The translations under genes were made by a program, and so were the position numbers. From Megamerina dolium (taxonomy: Eukaryota > Arthropoda > Insecta > Diptera > Megamerinidae), in contig OY978526.1 in assembly GCA_963854835.1 (NCBI GenBank), positions 77,038,418 to 77,102,417 on the forward strand: 64,000 nucleotides of DNA, given 5' to 3'. The notes below the pieces were generated by a model that was not told the origin of the DNA, did not search any database, and was given only the letters and a program-made list of their open reading frames with translations. Positions within the stretch are counted from its first letter, which is position 1, and each line of letters starts with the position of its first letter. This document shows positions 32,550 to 44,586 of the stretch, one piece after another.

Positions 32550-33865
32550 CTAATCATAATACCAATCGAGGAATAATAATGCAAATGACATCACCAATAG
32601 AAAGAATAGTGACCACACACGTAAACCAGCATTGCGTTGTATCGCCTGTTTGATTTGTTCATTGGCATCTTTAACATTCTCTGTGGAACCAATGACTGCA
32701 TTGGCTATACGTTCAATATTGTGTTGTTGCAATGAGACCTACCATAAAAAATTATGAATTAGATATATTACCTAACTTCGTTTGAATACAAAGAAAAGGT
32801 TACCTTCTCTGTGAAAATATCCTGTAGTTGTGCAATGTCGACAACATTCTTTTCAATTAATTCTACCTCTTCGGAGAGGCCTTGCAACTCATGATACAGT
32901 TGCATATTCTCTTGCTCAAACACTTGTATATCCTCCGGTTTTAGTTCCTTGGCCTCTTGTTCGGCTTCAACTAATTTCTGAGATTGCTGAATATCTTCAT
33001 CGACGGCAACCTTCTGTGATGATTTTAGGGGAGATTTATAATCGGCACATATTGCGGCGGCATCATCTTTATCATCAGATGCCTGCAATGTTATGGGCCT
33101 ATTTTTCACCTTTTTTGTTTGCTGTTTATTATGTGGTTTTGAATTTATTAGCTTCTTTTGATCGCTACCTTCCAATTGCCAACCATCATCTAAATCGATA
33201 TCGGAAGATTCATCACCATCTGGATCATGTTGTTTATGCTGCTTTTTAAGAGCACTTTTCTGATTAGTTTCCTCAGTGGAAGAGTCATTATCAGAATGAT
33301 AATGTCTCCTTCTTAATTCACTGTGTTCAACGCCCGGTCGCACAGGAATTTTCTTTCTATCAGCAGCTAACTTTAACAGCCGATACGTTTCCAACTCATG
33401 TTGCACACGATATTTCTTCTGTTCCAAATAGATATGCTGTACACTATGCAAATAGTTGGTCAGTAAATCAAATACCGCCTCCATGTGTGCACGTTGTTGT
33501 GGCTTTCTTTTCTCACGTTTCCAATCGGCACGCATTTGTGCCAAATGCTGTGTATAGTAAACAACAAATTTCTCCGATTCTCGATCTATCAAATCACGTT
33601 GTTCGTCAGTCATGTGAGTAGCATTCTTCAGATGCTGTCCAATACGCATATATGCTGTGCGATTTTCCAGCAGTACATTGCGCAGCGAGGTGATCTTTTG
33701 ACAAACTTCTCTAGTTTGACGTGTGAATTCATCACGATGCGCACGCGCATGTGTGGATTTTGGTAATATACGTGTTTTATCCAATTTCTCTGATGGTGAT
33801 AGCTCATTACGTCGTTTCAACTTGACCGTCATTACGCCGGCTTTGAAGAGATGTGTTATATCCAT
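32550..33865 (-). CDS. Syx18: Syntaxin-18, ER Qa-SNARE
   Basis: Membrane fusion protein of the ER, acting in Golgi-to-ER retrograde traffic with the Sec20/Use1 SNAREs and the NRZ tether (family knowledge). Exons 33865-32804 and 32738-32550 join in phase 0 across a 65-bp GT/AG intron, giving 416 residues. The start MDITHLFKAGVMTVK is the conserved N-terminal motif of syntaxin-18. A long acidic/basic linker follows (about 195-300), then a SNARE motif of about 325-385 that is cut by the intron. By alignment with other Qa-SNAREs the central-layer Gln is Q358 in LQQHNIERI. A C-terminal membrane anchor (about 393-412) ends in LDWYYD. Human STX18 is 335 residues, so the extra length is in the linker. 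Divergent from RfC4. Confidence 0.93.
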
Positions 33866-35399
33866 AGTGGTCGTTGACGAGTTGGCGAAACATAGAGTGA
33901 TGTACGATTTTCTATAAATTCACTTTCATTGGTTTTGTTTAAAGCACAGACACAAAAAACAAAAAATCACTCGACCTAATAAGAAAATTCCAAATATTAG
34001 CTCATTAGCTTTTATAAGTACTGACTTGACACATCATATTTACATGTGTCATTTTGACGTGTTGCATATGTTGCTGCTGCTTCTTCCCCAGCACTACTAT
34101 TCACAATCCAACTCATATGTGCTTCATTCGATTTGACAGCCACAATAAAACTTGCCAGATGTTTATTACAAAATTTGAACGATTTCCATTAAAAATAAAA
34201 TTTATAGTCAAGGAATGCCTACTTACGATGAAATGTCAAATGTGCTAAATTTAAAATATAATTTCAGTACTTTATAAATATAACGAGTAATAGAACACAT
34301 ATCGATAGTATAGCGCACAAATGTGTTGTGACAAATTAAACATTTTTCAGGGGAAACAATTTAAAGTTTTTTATGCTATAGTAATATAGCATAAAAAATA
34401 GATCTTTGGATCTATTTGCGTTGAGGGCGAGTATCGAATAAGGTACAACCATGAGCTGTATGAGCTGTATGCTGACACCGACATAATAAAGTGCATTAAA
34501 ATTCAGCGGCTAGGTCATATCGAGCGAATTTAAAAACACGCTCCGGCAAGGAAGGTGCTATATTCGGAACCCGCTGGTGGACGATGTAGAACAGGCAGAC
34601 CTAACCTCCGGTAGAAAGACCATGAACTGAAGAGCTTGTCAGCGCTTAGAATTTTTAACTGGTGCCAACTAGCGAAGGAACGAAGTGGCTGATTAAGCAT
34701 GTTAGATTTTCAGTTGTAATGGCCACATAAGTAAGTAAGTAATATAGCACAATACTTAATTGTTCTTATCTTGGATAGGAACGATTTACTTATTCAATAT
34801 TTGTCAAATTTCTTTATACAAATATACCGATTACAAGTTATTGTTTGGTACTCATAGCCCATTTTGACCAAAAAGTGTACTTGACACATTTGTGCGCTAC
34901 TCCATCGATATGAAAACAATATAATATCGAAATTTAATTTTCAAAAATTTAATTGAACGCATATTGAATTTGTTAAGTAGTAAAAATATCAGATTCAGAG
35001 TTAGGAGAAATTGAACAACATGAATTGCCCATAGCTATAGTCACAATTAAGATAAATTTTATATTTAGTATCGGATATTTGCCGAATTTATAATGTGAAT
35101 TTTGTGAAATGAGATGCTATTAAATTTAAGATTAATCTTAATTTCGGTCCCATGGCATAAACAAATCTTGGTGTGTATGTTTCCCAATCCTCAATACAGA
35201 AACACAAATTTGTGGGGAGTTTTTGGGGGTCACTTATGAAGCAAATCAGGATGATTTAAAAAAGATATGGTCACCGTAGCTACAATGGTGTTACCAGTGA
35301 GTTGTCAAAGTGTATGATCTTAAATATTTTCGCGGTTTTTATTTATGGGAATAATAATTTCTTATATCTAGTGAATTATAAAAAAATAAATATATAAAA
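33866..35399. other. divergent Syx18-RfC4 intergenic region
   Basis: Contains both promoters and a LINE end (34417-34741). No TATA box could be assigned with confidence. No further gene seen. Confidence 0.55.
34417..34741 (+). mobile_element. LINE 3' end, plus strand
   Basis: Sister of the copy at 13807-14205: GAGGGCGAGTATCGAATAAGGTACAACCATGAGCTGTATGAGCTG, AAAATTCAGCGGCTAGGTCATATCGAGCG, AACCCGCTGGTGG, then a tail GTAATGGCCACATAAGTAAGTAAGTAA. In-frame stops (for example in the GHIERI segment) show that it is dead. Confidence 0.8.
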
Positions 35400-36643
35400 A
35401 TGCAAGCATTTTTAAAAACTGGTAAAACGACAACATTTGATAAAACACAACAGAGTACCTCAGCAGCTGCTTCGGCTGCGGGTTCTGCTGGACAAAGCGG
35501 AGAACGACGAAAACCACCTGCACCTTGGGTAGAGAAATAGTAAGCATTAATGAGATAAATATATCAATACAGATGTGTTTCATTAATAAAAAATTCTAAA
35601 TTTGCTTGAAATAGTCGCCCACGGAGTGTTGATGATGTTGTCGAACAATCTGAGGTTGTTGCTGTATTGCGCAAATGTGTTGAAGGTGCTGATATCCCGA
35701 ATATGTTACTCTATGGGCCACCTGGTACTGGTAAGACGAGTACAATTCTGGCGGCAGCGCGTCAAATATTCGGTGATATGTATCGGAGTCGCATACTGGA
35801 ATTAAATGCATCCGATGAGCGTGGTATTAATGTTGTTCGTACAAAAATAAAGACTTTCGCACAACTCACAGCGAGCGGCACACGTCCTGATGGTAAACCA
35901 TGTCCACCATTTAAAATAATCATACTCGATGAGGCCGATTCGATGACACATGCAGCACAGTCTGCACTGCGCCGTACAATGGAGAAGGAAAGTCGTAGTA
36001 CACGATTTTGTCTCATTTGTAATTATGTATCGCGTATTATTGAGCCAATAACATCACGTTGCACGAAGTTTCGATTCAAGTCATTGGGTGCGGAAAAAAT
36101 TATATCACGATTGCGCCACATATGTGAACTGGAGGGCGTGAATATTGAAGAGAACGCATACAAATCGATTGTTGAGATATCAGGAGGTGATATGCGTCGT
36201 GCCATAACTACACTACAGTCGTGCTACCGTTTAAAGGGTGCTACGTACACAATTACCACGTTTGATTTACTCGAAATGTCGGGCATTGTACCCGAACGTT
36301 ATTTGATTGATTACTTGGAAGTATGTCGTAGTGGAAACTATTCAAAATTGGAAAATTTTGTACGTGACATTAGCTATGAAGCGTATAGTATTGGTCAAAT
36401 GTTGGAACAATTTTGTGAATACGTATTACACTGTCCATCGTTAACTAATAAGCAAAAGGCATTGATATGCAATAAATTAGGGGTGAGTAGGGGTGAAATT
36501 AAGTTTTATGTGCTTATAATAATGACGTTATTTTTTTCTTCTCCCACCAGGAATGCTCTTTTCGTTTGCAGGACGGTGCATCAGAATACTTACAAATTAT
36601 GGATTTAGGCTGTTCAATTATATTGGCACTTAAGGAAAAATGA
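35400..36643 (+). CDS. RfC4: replication factor C subunit 4
   Basis: Small subunit of the pentameric RFC clamp loader that opens PCNA at primer-template junctions in the nucleus. Exons 35400-35539, 35615-36482 and 36551-36643 use GT/AG introns of 75 and 68 bp and give 366 residues. The start MQAFLKTGK matches the family N-terminus. Walker A GPPGTGKT is at 81-88, Walker B DEAD at 152-155, and the SRC motif at 194-196 supplies the arginine finger. The RFC boxes LELNASDERGI and RFCLICNYVSRII are complete. The C-terminal collar domain ends ALKEK. Reading through the last donor gives a false C-terminus, so the third exon is needed. It is close to Drosophila RfC4 and lies tail-to-tail with Taf9. 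Confidence 0.96.
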
Positions 36644-36687
36644 TTGTTGTGTATTTAAAAGTGATTTTAATTTAAAAATGAAACAAA

Positions 36688-36693
36688 AATAAA
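36688..36693 (+). terminator. candidate poly(A) signal of RfC4
   Basis: AATAAA about 45 bp after the RfC4 stop. The Taf9 stop on the opposite strand is only 42 bp beyond, so the 3' ends of the two transcripts probably overlap. Confidence 0.5.
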
Positions 36694-36734
36694 ATTTATA
36701 ATTTTAATTTCACTTAATCTATTTTAAATGGAAA

Positions 36735-37705
36735 CTACTGCACAATTTCAAATTCATCATCTTCACGTTCACGTTTAACACCACCACCACTGCCACTACC
36801 GGCATTATTTCCACCAATACTAACAACTGCTGAAGCATTTGTTGCTGTGTCGATATCAACTTCCATTTTTATATCATTGCCATCACAACCAGCTGTTGAT
36901 GCACCACCACCACTCCCACTGCCGCCACCACTTGTAATTCCAATTTTACTATCGAGTGGCATTGCTTTGGCGGTTGTTGTAAATTTGATCACTGGCTTTG
37001 GTATTGTAACCACTTGTGTTTTTGGTGTTAACACTGTTTGACGTTTCGTTATGCCACCGCCACCACCACCACTGGCTCCAATGTTGCTGTTGGCGCTCTT
37101 AATTTGTGTTTTTATGGTTGAGCGTGATTCTAGAGCGGATTTGGTCATTTTCTTGGGCTGATTTGCTGCTCGCAATTTGTAATTGCACGCGGAAAGACAA
37201 TAACGATCGGGCGGTAGTCGTAGTCCACAATGTGGTTTAATCGCAGGTAATGGCATTGAATTGCGTACTTCAGCTAATTTAGCAAGAACCTAAAATTTTA
37301 ATATATGCATTTTATTTTCTGAATAAATTCAATTAGAAATTTTACACTTACATGTCTTGGCGGTGGACACGTAAACGCTTTATCCAATACCACTTCGGTG
37401 GCTAATTTAACATCATCCAAATCGATGATTTTCTTACGAGCATGATTTGCAAAGACTTTCGCATCATCCAATATGCATGTTACATAGCCTATAATCAAAA
37501 GCATGTATTACATATGTGCTGAAGTAAACTTTTACAACTTACGGTATGTAAATTCCAACAGTTGATTAATAACGCGTGGTTCATAATCCTGTACATTCAA
37601 CTCTTTCATTATTGACATTATAACTTGAGCATCCTTGGGCACATGTTTAACTTGTGAATTGATTTTGGATTTCTCCTGCTTTTCTTTGTCAGTCGACATT
37701 GCCAT
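36735..37705 (-). CDS. Taf9: TAF9 (TFIID/SAGA subunit)
   Basis: Histone-fold TBP-associated factor that pairs with TAF6 in TFIID and SAGA and supports transcription initiation. Exons 37705-37543, 37488-37352 and 37289-36735 join in frame (163 + 137 + 555 nt) to 284 residues across introns of 54 and 62 bp. The histone fold spans about 15-85 ([36 protein letters not shown], then [14 protein letters not shown]). A conserved block [19 protein letters not shown] follows, then a KKMTKSA segment, a Gly/Ser-rich linker (interrupted by [14 protein letters not shown]) and an acidic end [13 protein letters not shown]. It matches Drosophila Taf9, also known as e(y)1. A second Met two codons in (37699) could also be used. 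Confidence 0.95.
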
Positions 37706-38988
37706 TCAGTATAAATACACAGCTAACTACGCGTAATTAAAGTGATGTTTACACTGCGTTATATTGCGTTTATTTTTTATGAATATATAATTAACATAAA
37801 TTCTATATCTCACTTTGTTGAATTATTCACTCACTTTCAGTAAATTTTATTTATGAAAACTCCATCGCTTCTTTGCCGAAAACAATGAAATGTCAAAATG
37901 GTCGACCAATTTGACACTTTGAATATAAGTCATTAACACAATGGGCGATAGGTTATTTTTTCAATTATTCAATTTTATAAAATCATTATTATTTAAATTT
38001 TATATAATAACGTCGGCATTTAAATATTCAATTGAATTGAATTTTTCAATATATTTCCTGAAAAATAGAGAAATTACATCGTTTTTATATTGTAGTGTCG
38101 ATATCACTATTATTCTGTATTCATAGCTTTATGAGAGAAAGAAACATGGCTGCGTAATAGTGTGGCCATTCGGTTGTAAGTTTAGATGTATTCACACAAC
38201 AATAATTGTGCGAATATTCAACACGGATAGCTCAGTTATATACTATGTGAGTAGGAAAGAGATAGCTAGGTATAATATATAATGGAAATATGATGAAAGA
38301 GTATGACTCATTTTTTGACATACGCTCCGTTGAAAATATTTAATCTACAGATTCTAAAGTTACTTTATCTGCCCATGGATTTCGAATAATCGCTCTTATG
38401 GCGTTTGTATGAAAGGAAAGGCTGATCCGTTACCTACCGATATGCGTTGACTATTCTCACCACAACATTTTGTTTTATTTATATATGAAATATATAATAC
38501 ATATATGGTCATCATGGTGGTCATCGTTCGAAAGACAAATCCTTTCCATATTAAATATCAGTATAAATTTTAAGTTATAAATAATAACTATTTTTATAAT
38601 TTTCAGTTTGATTTTCCAAAAGAAGATGAAAAAAGTAATATTTTTTGGCAATTGTTGGAAACACTAGAGAATTTTGTCATTCAAAATGATATTTATCGAC
38701 CTAAATTGATAATCGGTTGTAATGATTAATTAACTATTAAGGTAAGAAAATATTATTTTTATTATTTATTATTTATAAATATATAAATATGTATAAGGCA
38801 GTTCTAAAAGAATTAAAAATGTTCTTTCTATATTTGTATATCGTATATCACTTTATCCAATGCTTATATTAAGAATTAAATAATATGAAACTGGTCACAC
38901 TGTGCATGTAAACAAGCAGTGCCAAGTTGAAAGCAACAATAGTAAGTTTTACCATGTGCTTGTAATGCATTTGCAATATTTGTCTTAA
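37706..38988. other. intergenic, Taf9 promoter side
   Basis: AT-rich, with no gene or transposon recognised. Short open frames here (for example 37941-38126) have no support. Confidence 0.5.
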
Positions 38989-39009
38989 TAATTCTCATTT
39001 GGTTTATGG
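38989..39009 (+). promoter_or_regulatory. PSEA of the U1 snRNA gene
   Basis: TAATTCTCATTTGGTTTATG(G) lies at -61 to -41 from the U1 start. This is the position of the insect proximal sequence element A bound by SNAPc, and the TAATTC half and TTGGTTT core resemble known fly PSEAs. Confidence 0.75.
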
Positions 39010-39049
39010 ATGGATTGAGTCAAGAAGTTCATCGTGAGCGGAGGAAAGC

Positions 39050-39212
39050 ATACTTACCTGGCGTAGGGGTTACCGTGATCACGAAGGCGGTTCCCCCGGA
39101 GTGAGGCTTGGCCATTGCACTTAGGCTGAGTTGACCTCCGCGATTATTCCTAATGCGAATAACTCGTGCGTGTAATTTTTGGTAGCCGGGAATGGCGTAC
39201 GCGCCGTCCCGA
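39050..39212 (+). ncRNA. snRNA:U1: U1 snRNA
   Basis: 163 nt beginning ATACTTACCTGGCGTAG; ACTTACCTG pairs with 5' splice sites. Also present are the stem-loop I loop (GTGATCACGAAGG), a stem-loop III region (GGCCATTGCAC), the Sm site AATTTTTGG, and a 3' hairpin GGCGTACGCGCC ending CCGTCCCGA. The UACG hairpin loop is still a UNCG tetraloop. Recalled against the Drosophila sequence it is one base shorter (GGTTACC for GGTTAACC) and has several substitutions, some in both arms of helices. The correctly placed PSEA favours a real gene, but a diverged or pseudogene copy is possible. Confidence 0.93.
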
Positions 39213-40614
39213 CATAATTAATACATTTATTTCTAATGATTGTCTGTTTTCTTATTTATGTTAAAATAATATCACCTTTAAGTAAATTTGCAGTGATTTT
39301 ATGTGAAGTAAGTGAATTAATTGGTGGAAGTACAGGTTAAAATCCTATAGAAAAAATACTTTATTTTCTTTTTGCTGATGAATTTGAAATTTGTGGTTAT
39401 TATGTTGATGAAGTTGCAAATTGTTTGAAGTGGGAGTTCTCGGTTCGAATCTAGGCGGAAATTTATGTTTACTTAATTTTGTTGTTGTTTTGTTTTGTTT
39501 AATTTTTTCTACTTCATTCGTGAGTTTTTTCTTATAGCTCTATCTTTATAATTACACCATGGTGTATTCATTTCGGTCAGAATGTAACCATTTGAAGGAA
39601 GATATACAAAATTATATATTAGGTGCTGTAAAAGAAAATCTGTTATTTTTGCATTAAATTGAAGGTTTTATTTATTTAAATGGTTCCAAACGGTTTTTTG
39701 TGCAATGTTGAGCTCCTTGGGCAATAGAAACAGTGTTTACATGACGGTCAGACTCGACAATTTCCATTAATTTATCGATATTTTCGACAATTGACCTTGC
39801 ATCTTTGACATCAAAATTACCGGAACGGAATCGACGAAACCAAAATTGCAGTTATAGTATCAGGACCATAAGAACTATTCACATTTTCAGACATTTGGCT
39901 TGCGTTTTCGCCTTTATCGAAGAAAAACTATAAAATATGGCGTATTTTCTCTTTACTGTTTTTTTATAATGTCTAACTTGCTATAATTCATTTAAGGGGG
40001 ACTTACACCTTGTCACTTTCAAAAAAACAATTTTTTTTTTTTACATTTTTCAGATCTAAAGGGTCTTATAAATCAGCCTGTAAAAGGATTCGTCTCTATT
40101 TCGAGAGTATTGGAGATTAATCCAGATTAATCGTAAGTCTCATGATTCACGTGTTGTACTGTTCTGAAACTTTGAACGCGGTTTTCCGAAACTTTAATTT
40201 TTCAAACTGGTGTACACGATTACGAGAGAACAAATCAACGTATCGGATGAATTTTTTTCTTTTATTTTTTTCAGAAAACACTTAGCAAGGTCCCCATCGC
40301 TCATTTTTAAGAAATTTCGATTTACTGCATTTTGACAGTTTTACATAAGACAAAAAACATAGTACAAAAATGAATTTTGTGAAAAAATACCCACCATTTT
40401 GTGAAAAATCGAAATTTTGAAAAAATGAACGATCGGGACCTCACTAATGAAACAATAATTGAAAGTCTTCTTGGATTTTTGATTTCAGATAACTAGGGTC
40501 GATCTAATCATGTACACCGTTTGACGTTTCATTATTGAGGCGCGCGCTGTTAATGTCATCTCAAGGTCTTGTAAGTCAACATGACTATGGAAAAAAAATC
40601 ATTGACTTAGAAGG
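39213..40614. other. intergenic, mostly unassigned
   Basis: No host gene. One mariner fragment is annotated at 39655-39925. A block near 40000-40500 with AATCGAAATTTT-type inverted motifs (around 40305-40440) is probably another repeat that I cannot name. Confidence 0.45.
39655..39925 (-). pseudogene. mariner-type transposase N-terminal fragment
   Basis: The minus strand reads WFRRFRSGNFDVKDA, then VENIDKLMEIVESDRHVN and VSIAQ before a frameshift. This is the paired helix-turn-helix region of mariner-like transposases, with the usual glycine-arginine segment deleted after KDA. No catalytic part follows. Confidence 0.75.
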
Positions 40615-41005
40615 TGTAAGATATTTGGCACATAGAGTTATGTTATACTGCTGCACAATCTTGCCAGAAATGGGCGAGCCACACCTACTGTTTAAAGTAG
40701 CTCCCATATAAAATGCCTGAATTTCTTTTAATTTTAAACCGGCAAGCTTCTTGATTAGTATTACAAACACCACTATATTTGCAAGAAATAGGCAAGCCAC
40801 ACCTGCTACTTTATATATGTAGCTCCTAGAAAAAATCTCGGAATTTGCTTTATGTTTAAACGGCCATAACTTAGACAGTGTTCAGCTTAAAACAACCGTA
40901 TTTATCAGCAAGTTTATTATTGTCGTTTTTAATATCTTGAAAGAAACCCGTGAACCACGTCTGCTACTTAATACAGCTCCCATACAAAGTAGTAGAATTA
41001 AAGGT
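40615..41005 (-). repeat. GTGGGCGTGG-family modules, reverse orientation
   Basis: Three diverged modules in reverse: GGGCGAGCCACACCTACT, AGGCAAGCCACACCTGCT and CGTGAACCACGTCTGCT, each followed by TAGCTCCCATAxAAA. Spacing is about 120-150 bp. Same family as 27421-28576 and 50608-52142. Confidence 0.7.
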
Positions 41006-42018
41006 AAGGTAAGGCTACATTTTTCTATTTATTTGATCATCGGTGATTTTTGCACTATGGCTTGAGAATTTAAACACTCAGAAAAAAACATGATTTAATT
41101 GTTTGTACGAAAGGCACTTTGAACTTTTTTTTTTTTATAAATTCAATTTTTAATTTGTTTTGCGTATTTTTAGCACATTTTGTAATAAAAAATTTAACAA
41201 CACTAGACATTACTAGAATTTGAGGAAATATGAAAAGACAAATTTTCATTTTAATGACTAGGTTATTTTTATTATTTTTAATGTACAAAATATAATTATT
41301 TATTATAACAAAAAAAAAAAAAATGCACAAATATGTATATAATCATTTCTTATTTTTTTTTTGTATGTATGAAAATTATATGCATATTAAATTTGAATGA
41401 ATTGTGTGGTTATATTTTAAGATTATATAAAAAAAAAAACAAATAGAAATAACGTCAATGGAAAAAATGAAATTCTGCTGATATAATTTTCTCTTTACAT
41501 AAAATAGAACTTTGGTTGTGATAACATGACATTTCTTTCCCTTTTTTTATTTAATTTAGATTTTATTTTTTTTTTTATTTTGAATACCTATATATTTATT
41601 TTTCTTTGTTCATATTTGTTTGTTTTGCTTGAAGATACTTAATCTCATTGAAAAAAAAAAACATTTTTCTTCTTAGTGATCTTTTGCTTAAATACTAATA
41701 AACAAAATTAATTAAATACAAAATATATTTAAAGAAAAATTAAAAAAAAAAAATTATAAGATGAACTATAAAACGGAAATAATCATATATTGTATGTATG
41801 ATTATTTTATTCTAATTAAAAATGGAATATATAATACAAATAAAAATATTTTCATTAGACAAAAAAAAAACAAACAAAAAAATTAAAATAAATACATTTT
41901 CTTATAAATTGTTGATTGATCGTAAATTGCATATGCCATCATTTTTCATCACTACTACTACTACTACATATTACTACTAAACAAAGTTTGTCCATGCGTC
42001 CCTCCGGTCATCCCATTA
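41006..42018. other. AT-rich 3' flank / probable 3' UTR of RhoL
   Basis: Very AT-rich with many homopolymer A and T runs. Several TTTATT motifs could act as minus-strand AATAAA signals. No gene recognised. Confidence 0.45.
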
Positions 42019-42802
42019 TTACAGTAATATACATTGATGTGGTTTGGTTTTAGGTTTCTTCTCAACGGCACGTACAGCTTCCTCAAAGACCGTATTCAAA
42101 TTGATTTTCTTCTTTGCCGAACATTCTACTAATGTATGTGCATGAATTTCTTTACGTAAACGTCGTCCCTCTGAGGTTGTTACAAATTTTTCCGAGTTGG
42201 GTATACGCAAATCAAGTTTTGTGCCTATCAACACAACGGGCACATTATTAGAGAAATGGCGTATCTCTGGCCACCATTTACTTTTTACATTCTCAAATGA
42301 TGTACGACTGCTGATGGAATAACAAAGAAGGAAACAGTTTGTCTGCGAAACAACAACAAAAAGAATAGAAATATGAAATGAAATAGCGGAAAATTAAATT
42401 AATTGAAATAGAAAAAATAGAAAAATGGCAAAAAACGAAACAGAAAACAAAAAAAAAAGGTAAAAAAATGACAATAACATTTTGTTGTCCCTCTGTTATC
42501 CTTTTTGCAAATGGGAAATATTCATTTTTACACTTTTTTTATAATTTATTCCATTTTTATCAACTCACATTTGGATAGCTTAATGGCCTCAAACGTTCAT
42601 AATCCTCTTGCCCAGCTGTATCCCATAGTGTAAGATTGTATTCTTTATCGTCGACATTTATATTACAAGCATGATTATCGAATACCGTTGGTATATACTC
42701 TTCGGGGAATTCATTTTGTGTATACGTAATGAGCAAACATGTTTTGCCGACCATGCCATCACCAACAATGGTGATTTTTAACGGTCGCAAACTATTTGAC
42801 AT
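42019..42802 (-). CDS. RhoL: Rho-family small GTPase RhoL
   Basis: Membrane-anchored Rho GTPase; in flies RhoL acts in blood-cell adhesion and migration (established for Drosophila). Exons 42802-42569 and 42342-42019 join in phase 0 across a 226-bp GT/AG intron, giving 185 residues. P-loop GDGMVGKT at 14-21; effector loop [11 protein letters not shown] at 36-46, with HAC instead of the YSA of Rac/Cdc42 and typical of RhoL; DTAGQE at 61-66; TKLD at 119-122; SAK before the C-terminal helix. There is a Rho insert region. The C-terminal CAAX box CILL has Leu at the last position, which predicts geranylgeranylation. The window shows only the two coding exons; a 5' UTR exon may lie further upstream. 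Confidence 0.95.
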
Positions 42803-43297
42803 AATTACTGTTCTCTTCTCTCTCTCTCTCTCTCCCTCAGTACACTTTCCGTTTGTGTTATATGAATGTATATGTGTAGGTAGGTATGCACGTGCAATTG
42901 CAAGCTTTAAAAATCAACTGACTGAAAATAATTAAAGAAAAAGCAAAAATAGTTATAAGAGTCATATTATAAAATTAAAGATTTAAAGAAATGGAATGAG
43001 CACATTTCTACAAGGCACATCGCACATGTGTACCTCGTCATATGGTTACAAACAATATGTCAATCTATTTATAACGGACATAATGCAGTTATGGTACGCA
43101 TGCGAAATATTCTCTTTCTCTTAGTTTTCTTAAAGTAGACTCATGTAACCGGAAATGTTTACATACAACAGCCGGTATTATATGTCAAATACATAATTTT
43201 TTCACATTTTTCATGTGCTTGATATTATTAGTAAGGTAGCACAATATGCTTGAAAACATCTTTGGTGTAAATGTGTTGCTTCTTGATGAGTTTTTAT
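42803..43297. other. RhoL 5' flank
   Basis: Probable 5' UTR and promoter with a short CT run near 42813-42836. No gene seen. Confidence 0.5.
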
Positions 43298-43299
43298 TA

Positions 43300-44586
43300 C
43301 AGCGTGATTTTTTAAGAGCCTTCGGATTTGATTAAAAAAAAAACACAAAATTTAAAGAAATGTATGAAATCTTTATTTGAGTCGATAGAACGATTTATGT
43401 ATGTAAATGTTGACCGTGGCTACGTCTCAAATGGTTCATACGCTGGGCCCAATTTTTGCATAGTCTCTCCAAAATATCGGCCGGTATCTCACGAATAAAT
43501 TCTTCAATATTGGCTTCCAGTGCGTCAACCGTTGCAGGCTTGTCGCTTTAGACATGAGCCTTAACATGTGCGCCCCCCCCACAAAAAATAGTGTAAAGGC
43601 GATAAATCGCGCGATCTAGGCGGTCAATTGATCGACTCCAAACGTAAAATGAACTGTTCACTGAACTGGTCTCCCAATTGGGCCATTGTTTCGCGTGCTG
43701 TGTGGCATGTGGCACCGTCTTGTTGAAACCACATGTCAGCCAAGGTTAGCTCTTCCATTTTGGCAAAAAAAAGTTTGTAATCATCGCACGGTAGCGCTCA
43801 CCATTCACAATAACGTTTCTGCATTCGTCGTCTTTGAAAAAGTACGGCCCAATCATGCCACCGGCCCATAATCCACACCAAACAGTGCATTTTTCGTGAT
43901 GCATTGGCATTTCTTGCAATGCTTCTGGCTGCTCTTCACACCAAATTCACGGCAATTTTGATTGATCACCTATCCATTCAACCAGAAATGAGCTTTGTTG
44001 CTCAACACAAATTTCCGATAAAAAAAGTGGATCTTCATTCAACTTTGCCAGCGCCCATTTACCAAAAGTTAGGCGTTGTGGTAGGTCGTGTGGCTTCAAT
44101 TCTTGTACCAGCTGTATTTTAAAGGGTTTTACATCCAAATTCTTCCGCAAAATTTTCCACGTAGTGGAGGAACAGATACTCAATTACTGCGAACGGCGCC
44201 GAATCGATAATTCACGGTCATCAACAACCGGCGGCGGATACAGCCGCGATATTTTCCTCTGTCCGCACTCTACGTATGCGTGTGGGTGGTTTAATATCCA
44301 ATAATGTAAATTTGGTGCGAAATTTAGCCACAAGATTCCGAATAGCCACCTCAGAAGGTCGCCCAAACTGACCATAAAATGGAAGAAGTACACGATGCAC
44401 TTTCTTAACCGAGCATGAATTATGATAATAAAATTCAATAATCTGCAAGCGTTGTTCGTTTGTAAGTCGATTCTTGGTTAAATTATAGACCAAACTGAAC
44501 ATGTTTGACAGTAACATGTTACACGAAAACAGCTGAGCTGGCAAAAACAGTGTTGCCAAAAAGAAAGTTGCTAAAAAATCACCTTG
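43300..44586 (-). mobile_element. mariner element (rosa-like), decayed, with terminal repeats
   Basis: TA at 43298-43299 and 44587-44588. The left end CAGCGTGATTTTTTAAGAGC and the reverse of the right end (CAAGGTGATTTTTTAGCAAC) are matching termini. Length 1,287 bp. Encodes a minus-strand transposase with many breaks. Confidence 0.85.
43450..44480 (-). pseudogene. broken mariner transposase
   Basis: Minus-strand pieces: LTNEQRLQIIEFYYHN, GRPSEVAIRNLVAKF, RTEENIAAVSA (HTH domains), TTWKILRKNLDVKPFKIQLVQEL, and further down WFQQDGATCHT, NWPPRSRDLSPL. Same architecture as the DD41D copy at 30418-31503, but with several frameshifts and stops. Long dead. Confidence 0.8.

Noticed and set aside
36483..36608. 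Alternative RfC4 C-terminus by reading through the last intron
   Set aside because: The 68-bp intron has good GT/AG ends, and splicing restores the conserved ECSFRLQDGASEYLQIMDLG end.
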